Assembly: GCA_900551755.1 (NCBI GenBank)
Contig: URXK01000011.1
Location: 1-56,861 of the forward strand
Reading direction: 5' to 3'
Length of the DNA: 56,861 nt
Source of the DNA: an uncultured Eubacterium sp.
Lineage (GTDB): Bacteria > Bacillota > Clostridia > Lachnospirales > CAG-274
Of the stretch, positions 39,861 to 47,220 are shown in pieces. The first letter of the stretch is position 1. Each line of letters starts with the position of its first letter. The position numbers and the translations under genes are program-made. The notes beneath the pieces were generated by a model. It had not been told where the DNA came from, made no database searches, and saw nothing but the letters and a program-made list of their open reading frames with translations.

Positions 39861-40424
39861 ATGGATACAATATTAGGCTATTGCTCAACTAAGTTGGCAA
39901 AGTACAGCCAATATGATAGCGAAATAATTAAATTTGCTATGAAGCTGTGGCTTTCGTCTATTGGTCAATCATTTGTTATGATGTGTATTGCTTATTTGTT
40001 TTTTGATATTAAATACTTCTTTCACTTTTTTATGGCATTTTTTCCTTTGAGATTGTTAATAGACGGCTATCATTGCAAAACATTTTTTAATTGCTTTGCT
40101 GTTAGCACATTTTATTTTGTGGCTATTTGTGTTTTGAGTGATTTTGCTGTTGTTTGTGAATGGTTAAAGTTTTTACTTATTTGTTTATTTGTTGTTTCAG
40201 TAGCAGTGCTTACACTTAAGTCCTTTGTTAAGACTGAAAGGAATAAGTTATTCTTGTTTGTAAGGCTTGGCTACATTGTGGCAGTTACAGCTTTTGTAAT
40301 TGCAAATTTCTTAGTTGATAATATAAATATTAATGTACATATATGGGTAACTATTATTTCATTTAGTACAGTATTTATATTAAATATAATAAGGAGGAAA
40401 TCAAAAGATGAGAAAAGCAATTAA
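39861..40424 (+). CDS. agrB: AgrB-like peptide processing membrane protease
   Basis: AgrB cleaves the C-terminal tail of the AgrD precursor and cyclises it. The 187-residue protein has several membrane spans and the catalytic segment FPLRLLIDGYHCKTFFNCF: Arg64, His71 and Cys78 have exactly the 7-residue spacings of staphylococcal AgrB (R70, H77, C84). The usual AGGxH is IDGYH here. GGAGGA precedes the ATG. Its stop codon overlaps the agrD gene, whose ribosome site and start lie inside the agrB 3' end, so the two are tightly coupled. Confidence 0.93.
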   Translation: MDTILGYCSTKLAKYSQYDSEIIKFAMKLWLSSIGQSFVMMCIAYLFFDIKYFFHFFMAFFPLRLLIDGYHCKTFFNCFAVSTFYFVAICVLSDFAVVCEWLKFLLICLFVVSVAVLTLKSFVKTERNKLFLFVRLGYIVAVTAFVIANFLVDNININVHIWVTIISFSTVFILNIIRRKSKDEKSN

Positions 40425-40548
40425 TTTATTCACAATGGTTCTCGTTGCGTTATGTGTTTATGGTCCAAGTATTCCTTCTGGTGGCTATTCTTACGAACCA
40501 GAAATGCCTGAGCAGTTAAAGAAAATTAGAGAACAAATTTCAAAGTAA
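40408..40548 (+). CDS. agrD: AgrD-like cyclic autoinducer peptide precursor
   Basis: The 46-codon gene starts at ATG 40408 behind AAGGAGG and overlaps the agrB end by 17 bases. The peptide reads MRKAINLFTMVLVALCVYGP, then SIPSGGYSY, then EPEMPEQLKKIREQISK. That is the AgrD plan: amphipathic hydrophobic N-terminus, short core and a charged tail with EPEMPEQL, similar to the QPEEPKSL tail of C. perfringens AgrD. Aligned on that tail, the residue that is normally the ring-forming Cys is Ser (SGGYS), so the product may be a lactone instead of a thiolactone. The only Cys (C16) lies too far upstream for a standard ring. Confidence 0.85.
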   Translation: MRKAINLFTMVLVALCVYGPSIPSGGYSYEPEMPEQLKKIREQISK

Positions 40549-40561
40549 GAATTTCTTACAG

Positions 40562-40590
40562 AAAAGAGCTGTCATTTAGATAGCTCTTTT
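40562..40590 (+). terminator. Terminator of the agr operon
   Basis: AAAAGAGCT (40562-40570) pairs with AGCTCTTTT (40582-40590), followed by TTT, 13 bases after the agrD stop. Confidence 0.85.
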
Positions 40591-40640
40591 TTTGTAATAA
40601 TATAGCTTATTATTTACTATTATTTATTGAGGTGAATAAT

Positions 40641-41330
40641 ATGGCTGACAAATATATAAATGGTGAAAGAGGCATAAGAACTATTGATAATTTAATAAAA
40701 ACTGCCTTTGAACCTGTTGGAAAAGTAATGTATATTTATGGTGGTGGTTGGAATGAGGCTGATACCTGTGGTGGAATTGAAACAATGACACTGGGTTTAA
40801 GCCCTAAATGGCTTGATTTTTCTGCAAAGCAAAGTAGTAGCTATAATTATAAGGATTATGATTACAAAAAGGATATATCTGTTATTCACTATGGACTTGA
40901 TTGCTCTGCTTATGTTGGTTGGGTGATTTATAATGTGTTTAATGACGGCAGAAATTATGTTACTAATTCTTACAAAATGGGTCAATTACTTTCTAGCTTA
41001 GATTATGGCTTTGTTATTGATAAAAACAATATTAAGGAAATTAAAAAAGGTGATATAATGTTTAGTAATTGTAATGATTGCAAGCATATTTATATTGCTC
41101 TTAAATCTTATAGTGACAGTAGTGTTCTTTTGCTTCACTCAAGCCCTCCTGGAGTACAGCTAAGTGGAACTTATACACCTAATGGTAACAAAAATTCTCA
41201 GGCTATAGATTTCGCCACAAAGTATATGAAAAAGTATTACCCTAGCTGGTATAATAGATTTCCTCATAATGGCAGAGATGAAAGATATTTGAGCCATTAT
41301 GATTGTTTTAGGTGGAGTATTATTAAGTGA
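40641..41330 (+). CDS. NlpC/P60-like cysteine peptidase domain protein
   Basis: The 229-residue protein looks like an NlpC/P60-type papain-fold enzyme: VMYIYGGGWNEADTCGG (the usual YxYGG opening), HYGLDCSAYVGWVIYN with candidate nucleophile Cys88, and KKGDIMFSNCNDCKHIYIAL with the candidate His. NlpC/P60 enzymes cut peptidoglycan stem peptides or act as amidases. It has no signal peptide or wall-binding domain, so it may act in the cytoplasm or be exported by another route. ATG at 40641 follows GAGGTG; GTG at 40632 overlaps that site. It has its own terminator and separates agrD from spoIIIAA. Confidence 0.82.
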   Translation: MADKYINGERGIRTIDNLIKTAFEPVGKVMYIYGGGWNEADTCGGIETMTLGLSPKWLDFSAKQSSSYNYKDYDYKKDISVIHYGLDCSAYVGWVIYNVFNDGRNYVTNSYKMGQLLSSLDYGFVIDKNNIKEIKKGDIMFSNCNDCKHIYIALKSYSDSSVLLLHSSPPGVQLSGTYTPNGNKNSQAIDFATKYMKKYYPSWYNRFPHNGRDERYLSHYDCFRWSIIK

Positions 41331-41349
41331 AATGCGTTTTTATTTTGAT

Positions 41350-41374
41350 AACCGTTAAGCAAAAGCTGACGGTT
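41350..41374 (+). terminator. Terminator before spoIIIAA
   Basis: AACCGT (41350-41355) pairs with ACGGTT (41369-41374), with an inner AAGC/GCT helix, followed by ATTTTTTTA. Confidence 0.75.
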
Positions 41375-41432
41375 ATTTTTTTATTGTAATAATACCTATT
41401 AAATCATCATATATACTATTGAGGTGGTACAA

Positions 41433-42311
41433 ATGAGGGTAGAGGATATGTGCAACAAATATTTATGTCAAGAAGTTAGAAATGCTTTAATTAATGCTGA
41501 CATAACAAGAGCAGAAGAAATAAGGCTAAGGGTTGGCAAAAATATTAAAATAAAATATAGCAATGGTGAAAAGAATATTGGTTACACAGTAACTAGTGAT
41601 AACATTGAAAATATTTTTGGCAGACTAACTCAATATTCGCCCTATGCTTATAAGGAGGAAATTAATTGTGGCTATATTACAATTGAAGGTGGTTATAGAG
41701 TAGGCATTGCTGGCACTGTTGTTGATGAGGGTGGACAAGTTCAAACAATTAAAAATATAAGTAGCTTAAATATTAGAATAGCAAGGGAAATAAAAGGTTG
41801 TAGCAAAGATACAATTAGTTATATTAATGGAAATACTATTATTGTTTCTCCTCCTGCTTGTGGAAAAACTACACTACTTAGGGATATTGTGAGGGTTTGG
41901 AGCAACAATGGCAAAAATATTTGTGTTATTGATGAAAGAAATGAAATAAGTGGTACATATATGGGAAAAAGTCAGCTAGATTTAGGTGAGAGAACTGACA
42001 TAATTGTAAATGTTAGTAAGGAGAAAGGCTTTGAAATGGCTTTAAGGTCACTGTCACCTGATGTTATTGCTGTTGATGAAATTGGTGGTCAAGGGGATAT
42101 TAATTCTATAAAAAGGGCTTTAAACTCTGGCGTATCTATTCTTTGCACACTACATTCATATAATGATGATGACTTAATTGTTAAAGAGGGCATAGCTCCT
42201 TTAGTTAAAAACAAGGTTTTTGATACTTATATTTTTATGATAAAAAGTTATGAAAATAGAATAAATAAAATATGCAACAGGGAGATGATTACTATATGGC
42301 AACAAAATTAA
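41433..42311 (+). CDS. spoIIIAA: Stage III sporulation protein AA (ATPase)
   Basis: SpoIIIAA is the cytoplasmic ATPase of the mother cell-forespore channel, related to secretion ATPases. The 292-residue protein has P-loop VSPPACGKTTLLRDIV (about 137-152), Walker B VIAVDEIGGQGD, and an N-terminal domain with PYAYKEEINCGYITIEGGYR, as expected for the family. ATG 41433 follows GAGGTGG; the GTG at 41424 lies within that site. The spoIIIAB ribosome site and start lie inside its last codons. It is normally transcribed by sigma-E in the mother cell; I could not define a convincing sigma-E promoter. Confidence 0.94.
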   Translation: MRVEDMCNKYLCQEVRNALINADITRAEEIRLRVGKNIKIKYSNGEKNIGYTVTSDNIENIFGRLTQYSPYAYKEEINCGYITIEGGYRVGIAGTVVDEGGQVQTIKNISSLNIRIAREIKGCSKDTISYINGNTIIVSPPACGKTTLLRDIVRVWSNNGKNICVIDERNEISGTYMGKSQLDLGERTDIIVNVSKEKGFEMALRSLSPDVIAVDEIGGQGDINSIKRALNSGVSILCTLHSYNDDDLIVKEGIAPLVKNKVFDTYIFMIKSYENRINKICNREMITIWQQN

Positions 42312-42802
42312 TTGGCTCACTCCTTGTAATTTCTGCTTGCTTTTTAATAGGCTACAGGTTGTCAATTAGGCAAAAACTTAGGCTTGATGAGTTGCTTTAT
42401 TTTAAATCGGCAATGGAAAAAATTATATCGGAACTTGAATATAACAGAGCAACATTTTGTGACGCTATAAATATATCTGTTAATGTTGAAGAAAATCCTA
42501 TATTTAGTAGCATTATTAATGCTGTTAAAAACAATAATGCTGTTAAAACTGCTTGGAGGTTTGCCTTTGAAGAAAATGCTCCCAATTCTTATATGACTAG
42601 TGAGGATATTGAAAGGCTATCTAAAATGGGTGACGGCTTTAATACTGGGGATATTTCATTGCAAAAAAAATATGTTAATTCTGCTATTGATTACATAAAT
42701 GCTCAAGAAAAAATAATTGTTAGTAAATATGAAAAGGATAAAAAACTATACAGAAGTGTTAGCCTTACTGTTGGTCTATTTATTGTTATTATTTTGGTGT
42801 GA
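42296..42802 (+). CDS. spoIIIAB: Stage III sporulation protein AB
   Basis: The 168-residue protein has an N-terminal membrane helix (LIGSLLVISACFLIGYRL), a long helical middle (DELLYFKSAMEKIISELEYN) and a C-terminal membrane helix (SLTVGLFIVIILV). This is the SpoIIIAB plan, related to the GspF-type inner-membrane platform of secretion systems. The ATG at 42296 follows GGGAGATG; an upstream in-frame ATG at 42272 was rejected because it precedes the ribosome site. It overlaps spoIIIAA by 16 bases. Confidence 0.9.
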   Translation: MATKLIGSLLVISACFLIGYRLSIRQKLRLDELLYFKSAMEKIISELEYNRATFCDAINISVNVEENPIFSSIINAVKNNNAVKTAWRFAFEENAPNSYMTSEDIERLSKMGDGFNTGDISLQKKYVNSAIDYINAQEKIIVSKYEKDKKLYRSVSLTVGLFIVIILV

Positions 42803-42810
42803 GGTTAAAT

Positions 42811-43005
42811 ATGGATATTAATATTGTGTTTAAAATAGCAGCAGTTGGCATACTGGTTTCTGTTATTAATCAAGTCCTGTCAAGAGCTGGCAGAGATGAA
42901 CAAGCTATGCTTACTACCCTTGCTGGACTAGTAGTTGTGCTGTACTGGATAATACAATACATAAGTGATTTATTTAGTCAAGTTGAAACACTTTTTAGAT
43001 TGTAG
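42811..43005 (+). CDS. spoIIIAC: Stage III sporulation protein AC
   Basis: This very conserved 64-residue membrane protein has two helices: INIVFKIAAVGILVSVINQV, then LSRAGRDEQAMLTTLAGLVV and a second helix. The AGRxEQAMLTTLAG block is diagnostic of SpoIIIAC. ATG 42811 gives the usual length; the GTG at 42799 would add MRLN and overlaps the spoIIIAB stop. GAGG lies six bases before the ATG. Confidence 0.93.
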   Translation: MDINIVFKIAAVGILVSVINQVLSRAGRDEQAMLTTLAGLVVVLYWIIQYISDLFSQVETLFRL

Positions 43006-43013
43006 GTGAAATT

Positions 43014-43397
43014 GTGGATGTTATTAAAATTGCTGTTATTGGCTTAATTGGTGCAATTCTCGCCACAACTGTTAGAAGTGACAAGGGCTTTAGTTTTTTT
43101 GTGTCAATAGCTACTGGCATAGTTATTTTGTTTGTTGCCATACCTATGCTTGGCAATATTTTTAACAACTTTGTGGATATTAGCAATTCTATTGGTATCA
43201 ATAGTAAGTATATAGTTGTTATGCTTAAGTCAATAGGTATTGCTTATGTGTCAATGTTTTCATCACAGCTTTGCAGGGATTTTGGTCAAGGCTCTATTGC
43301 TGATAAAATTGAACTGGGAGGTAAGGTAGTTATTATGATAAATGCAATGACTATAGTAAATCAATTAATAGATGAAATGCTGGGGTTTATAGTGTGA
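43014..43397 (+). CDS. spoIIIAD: Stage III sporulation protein AD
   Basis: The 127-residue membrane protein has helices IAVIGLIGAILATTV, FFVSIATGIVILFVAIPML and a third after YIVVMLKSIGIAYVSMFSSQ, then LCRDFGQGSIADKIELGGKV, the SpoIIIAD signature. It starts at GTG 43014 with TAGGTGAA upstream, 8 bases after the spoIIIAC stop. No ATG is available near the N-terminus. It overlaps the spoIIIAE start. Confidence 0.93.
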   Translation: MDVIKIAVIGLIGAILATTVRSDKGFSFFVSIATGIVILFVAIPMLGNIFNNFVDISNSIGINSKYIVVMLKSIGIAYVSMFSSQLCRDFGQGSIADKIELGGKVVIMINAMTIVNQLIDEMLGFIV

Positions 43398-44473
43398 AAG
43401 GTATAATAATTACAGCTGTTTTAATACTTTTGTTTTCTGTTAATGTAAAGGCGGATAGTATTGATAATTTTGATTTTGGAAATCTTGAAGATACTGTTGA
43501 AAATGAGGCTGATATATCAATAAATAAACTTTTAAAAAATATTAATGAGGGTGAGGGTGTAGTTGATGTATTAAAGGACAGATTAATTTACATATTTAAA
43601 AACAATATTTTTTATAATAATTCAACACTAAAAGCTATTATTTTAATAAGTATAGCAAGTGCAATTATTAATATAGTTGCTGATGATATTAAGGACAAGT
43701 CTGTTGCTCAATTAGTTGCTTTAATTGGTCAAATAATGATAATTGGCGTGGCTACAATATCATTTAAAAATTCAATTAATGTTCTTAAATCTTCAATAGA
43801 AAGTGTAACTAATGTAGTAAATAGTTCTGCACCTTTTATAATTATGCTGATGAGTGCAACTGGCAATGTTTCAGCTGTTGGCGGAGGTGGGATACTTGCT
43901 ATTGGAGCTGAAATTGTGGGCAAAGCTATTGATACATTTATTATTCCTTTTTTAGTAATATCAACAGCCTTAAGAGTTATAAATATTCTCTCTAAAAAAC
44001 AGCTTGTTGATAAACTTTCGACCCTTTTTATGACTGGTACTCAATTTGCATTAAAGGCTTGTGCTTATATTTTTGTTTTTATTGTTTCTGTTGAAAAACT
44101 AAGTGGTGGAGCTATAAATAAGAGTTTGGGTGGTACACTTAAAAATGCTGTTAAAATGATACCTGTTATAGGTGATGTTGTTGGTGGTGCTAGTGATATG
44201 GCTTTAAATGCTTTGGGTGGAGTGTGTAGTGGCTTTACAGTAGTTATTGTTATTGCTCTTGTTATTGTATCCTTTGCTCCTGTTGTTGAAATTGGTATTG
44301 TAGCTCTTATGCTTAAGTTAATATCCGCTGTTCTTGAACCTATATGCGATAAACAAACTATTGATATAATTGACGCTGTTGGTGATGGTAATTTGTTGAT
44401 ATTATCAGCTTTGTTTATTATTAGCCTTATGTTTGTTGTGTCCTGTGCTATTGTTTTAGGTGGTGTGACTTGA
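43394..44473 (+). CDS. spoIIIAE: Stage III sporulation protein AE
   Basis: This 359-residue polytopic membrane protein of the feeding channel has a cleavable-looking N-terminal helix (IIITAVLILLFSVNVKA), a short extracytoplasmic segment, then seven or so membrane spans with family features such as the Gly-rich NVSAVGGGGILAIGAEIVG. It starts at GTG 43394, overlapping the spoIIIAD stop. Its stop (44471-44473) is followed directly by repeat DNA, which separates it from spoIIIAF by 865 bases. Confidence 0.92.
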   Translation: MKGIIITAVLILLFSVNVKADSIDNFDFGNLEDTVENEADISINKLLKNINEGEGVVDVLKDRLIYIFKNNIFYNNSTLKAIILISIASAIINIVADDIKDKSVAQLVALIGQIMIIGVATISFKNSINVLKSSIESVTNVVNSSAPFIIMLMSATGNVSAVGGGGILAIGAEIVGKAIDTFIIPFLVISTALRVINILSKKQLVDKLSTLFMTGTQFALKACAYIFVFIVSVEKLSGGAINKSLGGTLKNAVKMIPVIGDVVGGASDMALNALGGVCSGFTVVIVIALVIVSFAPVVEIGIVALMLKLISAVLEPICDKQTIDIIDAVGDGNLLILSALFIISLMFVVSCAIVLGGVT

Positions 44474-45325
44474 GGAGGTAATAGGTAATAAGTAATAGGT
44501 AGTAAGTACACCTTACTTGTAGGGGCGAACAGTGTTCGCCCGTAGGTATTTGCAAATAGTTAAATCGGGCGATTAGTAATCGCCCCTACAAATAACCTGT
44601 TCGTAACAATTACAAGTACAACTAAGAATTAACCCTTTAGCTCCACTTGTAGGGGAGCTGGCACGAAGTGACTGAGGGGTTTCTGTATAAGTAACAGGTA
44701 ATAAGTAATGGTTAATAAGTAGTAGTTACAGCTTACTTGTAGGGGCGAGCATTGCTCGTCCGTAATTACAGGTAATATTGGAAACCCTTCCGTCAACCTT
44801 CGGTTGCCACCTTCCCTATAAGGGAAGGCAAATGGTGTAAAAGTACACCTTACTTGTAGGGGCGAGCATTGCTCGTCCGTAGGTATTCACAAATAGTTAA
44901 ATCGGGCGATTACTAATCGCCCCTACAAATGACCTATTCGTAAAAAATAAAAGAACAGGTAAGAATATACCCTTTAGCTCCACTTGTAGGGGAGCTGGCA
45001 CGAAGTGACTGAGGGGTTTCTATTTAGGTAACAAGTAATAAGTAATAAGTAATAAGTAGTAGCTACAGCTTACTTGTAGGGGCGAGCATTGCTCGTCCGT
45101 AGGTATTAACAAATAGTTAAATCGGGCGATTACTAATCGCCCCTACAAATAGCCTGTTCATAAAAAATAAAAGAACAGGTAAGAATATACCCTTTAGCTC
45201 CACTTGTAGGGGAGCTGGCACGAAGTGCCTGAGGGGTTTCTGTATAGGTAACAAGTAATAAGTAATGGTTAATAAGTAGTAGTTACAGCTTGCTCGTCCC
45301 AAAATGCTGATACTCGTCCCAAAAG
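44474..45325. repeat. Interspersed hairpin-repeat cluster 4, inside the spoIIIA operon
   Basis: It starts at the base after the spoIIIAE stop with 7-mer repeats (TAATAGG/TAATAAG). Family A copies include 44518-44541 (inner stem GAACAGTGTTC), 44567-44590 (GATTAGTAATC), about 44738-44762, 44855-44879, 44904-44927 and 45076-45099. Inverted family B copies follow the TTAGCTCCACTTGTAGGGG starts near 44637, 44975 and 45195. An inverted family C copy lies at about 44779-44829. Parts of 44880-45060 and 45100-45240 repeat each other almost exactly. No gene was found. Confidence 0.9.
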
Positions 45326-45338
45326 GTGGTGTTACTTA

Positions 45339-45509
45339 ATGGATATGATTAAGGCATATAGTGAAAAAATAGCTATCTTTGTTGTTATTAGTGCTTATAT
45401 TGACCTAATTATGCCTAACAATAGCTACAGAAAATATTTAAGACTAATTGTAGGTGCAATACTTGTAAGTATGGTTATTGAGCCTATTTCTATATTGCTT
45501 GAGAGGTGA
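45339..45509 (+). CDS. spoIIIAF: Stage III sporulation protein AF, N-terminal membrane part only
   Basis: The 56-residue product reads MDMIKAYSEKIAIFVVISAY, then IDLIMPNNSYRKYLRLIVGA, then ILVSMVIEPISILLER. This matches the two-helix N-terminal region of SpoIIIAF (the LPNxxxKKYxxLxxGLxxxxxIxxP pattern), but the extracytoplasmic ring-building domain of about 100-150 residues is missing. The next gene, spoIIIAG, starts 4 bases after the stop, so nothing downstream can encode the rest. Start ATG 45339 follows GGTGGTG. The repeat cluster ends just upstream. Either a minimal functional form or a truncation linked to repeat insertion. Confidence 0.8.
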   Translation: MDMIKAYSEKIAIFVVISAYIDLIMPNNSYRKYLRLIVGAILVSMVIEPISILLER

Positions 45510-45513
45510 AAAA

Positions 45514-45993
45514 ATGGATATAGGAAAATTGATACAGGATAAAAAAAGCCTAGCCTTTATTATTTGTTGCTTATTTATTGGCATAATGCTTATATTAAGC
45601 GGTGGTGGCAGTTCTAAAACCACCATAAAGACAGAAAAGGCAACAGATAACATAACAACTCAGCTTGAAAAAACATTGTCCCAAGTAGAGGGTGCAGGCA
45701 AGGTTAAGGTACTTATTAATTACAGCCAATCTGGTGAAAAAATACTTGCTTATGATATGGAAAGCAATGTTAATGAAAAGGACAATGGCAAAGAAAACAA
45801 TTCTAAAAGTGAGGTGGTTTATGATGGCAACAAAATGCCTGTTATTTTGAAAGAATATATGCCAAAGGTTGAAGGAGTAATTATTGTGGCACAAGGTGGA
45901 AATATTGAAGGTGTAAAAAAACAATTAATTTCTGGCACTGTGGCATTATTAGGCATTGACTCGCATAAAATAGAAGTACTAAAAATGAAATAG
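45514..45993 (+). CDS. spoIIIAG: Stage III sporulation protein AG
   Basis: SpoIIIAG forms a large ring in the intermembrane space between mother cell and forespore. The 159-residue protein has one N-terminal membrane helix (SLAFIICCLFIGIMLILSGG) and an extracytoplasmic domain with LEKTLSQVEGAGKVKVLINY and PKVEGVIIVAQGG, a ring-building fold of secretin type. ATG 45514 follows GAGAGGTGA; an upstream in-frame ATG at 45478 falls within spoIIIAF and was rejected. Slightly shorter than the Bacillus protein. Confidence 0.93.
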   Translation: MDIGKLIQDKKSLAFIICCLFIGIMLILSGGGSSKTTIKTEKATDNITTQLEKTLSQVEGAGKVKVLINYSQSGEKILAYDMESNVNEKDNGKENNSKSEVVYDGNKMPVILKEYMPKVEGVIIVAQGGNIEGVKKQLISGTVALLGIDSHKIEVLKMK

Positions 45994-46003
45994 GAGGTTT
46001 ATT

Positions 46004-46654
46004 ATGTCAATTAAATCAATTAAAAAAAATCACATTATTATTACAGCCCTAGTAGCTATGATTGGTGTTGCTGGTTATCTTAACTACATAGACTCCTCAT
46101 CTGGTGATGTAAGCCAAGTTATGCTTACTGATGAGGGAGATTTAGCTGCTGTGCCTGATGAAGTGGCTGTAAATGATGAAAATCCAGCAATAGCATCTGA
46201 TGAGGCTAAGGCTGAGGCAACAACAATGTCAACAGAGGGAGCAACAGAGGAGGCAGCAAATCCAGACGCTGGCACTGCTGTTTTTGTAAATTCATCTAAT
46301 GACTCATCATACTTTGTTCAAGCTAAGTTGGAAAGAGAGCAATCAAGAAATAAGCAAAAGGATATGCTTAATGAAATGCTTAACAATGAAAAGTTGGATA
46401 CAGAAAAGAAAAATGAAGTTACAACTGCTATGCTTCAAATTCAGCAGAGAATTGAAAAAGAAACCGCTGCTGAATCTATGATTGAGGCTAAGGGTTTTAA
46501 GGAGGTTTATGTTAGAATTGATGATGATACTGTTGATGTAGTTGTGGATAAGGCTGAATTGACAGATGCAGAAGTTGCTCAAATTGAAGATATTGTTAAA
46601 AGAAAAACCGGTGTAAGTGCTGACAAAATAAGAATTACACCTTTAAAAAAGTAA
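46004..46654 (+). CDS. spoIIIAH: Stage III sporulation protein AH
   Basis: SpoIIIAH is the mother-cell channel protein that docks with forespore SpoIIQ. The 216-residue protein has one membrane helix (IIITALVAMIGVAGYLNYI), an acidic Ala/Thr-rich linker (about 35-95), a long helix (YFVQAKLEREQSRNKQKDML) and a YscJ/FliF-like ring-building domain (FKEVYVRIDDDTVDVVVDKA to KTGVSADKIRITPL). AGGAGG precedes the ATG. It is last in the spoIIIA operon and is followed by a terminator. Confidence 0.93.
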   Translation: MSIKSIKKNHIIITALVAMIGVAGYLNYIDSSSGDVSQVMLTDEGDLAAVPDEVAVNDENPAIASDEAKAEATTMSTEGATEEAANPDAGTAVFVNSSNDSSYFVQAKLEREQSRNKQKDMLNEMLNNEKLDTEKKNEVTTAMLQIQQRIEKETAAESMIEAKGFKEVYVRIDDDTVDVVVDKAELTDAEVAQIEDIVKRKTGVSADKIRITPLKK

Positions 46655-46670
46655 ATAGTATTCATTAAAG

Positions 46671-46695
46671 GTCTTTAGCTGTTACGGTTAAAGAC
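46671..46695 (+). terminator. Terminator of the spoIIIA operon
   Basis: GTCTTTA (46671-46677) pairs with TAAAGAC (46689-46695); the stem extends with AAA/TTT around one bulged G. TTTTATTTTT follows. Confidence 0.75.
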
Positions 46696-46724
46696 TTTTA
46701 TTTTTGTCACATTATAATAAAACA

Positions 46725-46752
46725 TTGCAAAAAATAGATAATATGTTATAAT
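46725..46752 (+). promoter_or_regulatory. nusB promoter
   Basis: TTGCAA (46725-46730), 16-base spacer, TATAAT (46747-46752), about 52 bases before the nusB ATG. Confidence 0.65.
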
Positions 46753-46804
46753 TAGAAGTAATAATAAATTCAGAATATATTTTGATGTAGTGAGGAAAAA
46801 GAAA

Positions 46805-47218
46805 ATGAGCAGAAGAGATGCAAGAAAGCATATATTTAATTTAGTATTTCAGACAGAGTTTAATGTTGATGTTGATGTGAAAGAAAGTTTTGATACTTAC
46901 ACAGCCGAATACGAAAACTTAAAAAAGGACGAAACTGACTTTGTATCAAGAGAGTACAGAGGTATTTTGGCTAACATTGAGAGCATAGACTCATACATTG
47001 ACAAATTTGCTGTAGGTTGGAATGTAACTAGAATTCCTAAGACTGATTTGGCAATAATGAGATTAGGTGTTTACGAAATTATATTTGACAATGAAATTCC
47101 AGATGCTGTTGCTGTTAATGAGGCTGTTGAACTTGCTAAGGAATTTAGTGGTGACAAAGCACCAGCTTTTGTTAATGCCGTTCTTTCTAAAATTGCTAAG
47201 AGCAAGGGTGTTGAATAA
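46805..47218 (+). CDS. nusB: Transcription antitermination factor NusB
   Basis: NusB binds boxA RNA with NusE and promotes rRNA transcription antitermination. The 137-residue all-helical protein has SRRDARKHIFNLVFQTEFNV at the N-terminus, VGWNVTRIPKTDLAIMRLGV and DAVAVNEAVELAKEFSGDKA, then FVNAVLSKIA, the family blocks. ATG 46805 follows GAGG by 9 bases; the GTG at 46790 overlaps this site. It begins a long plus-strand run through recN, in the usual Firmicutes order. Confidence 0.94.
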   Translation: MSRRDARKHIFNLVFQTEFNVDVDVKESFDTYTAEYENLKKDETDFVSREYRGILANIESIDSYIDKFAVGWNVTRIPKTDLAIMRLGVYEIIFDNEIPDAVAVNEAVELAKEFSGDKAPAFVNAVLSKIAKSKGVE

Positions 47219-47220
47219 TA

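Noticed and set aside
44065..44511. 148-codon minus-strand ORF over spoIIIAE
   Set aside because: Antisense shadow; it has no ribosome site, and its start lies in repeat DNA.
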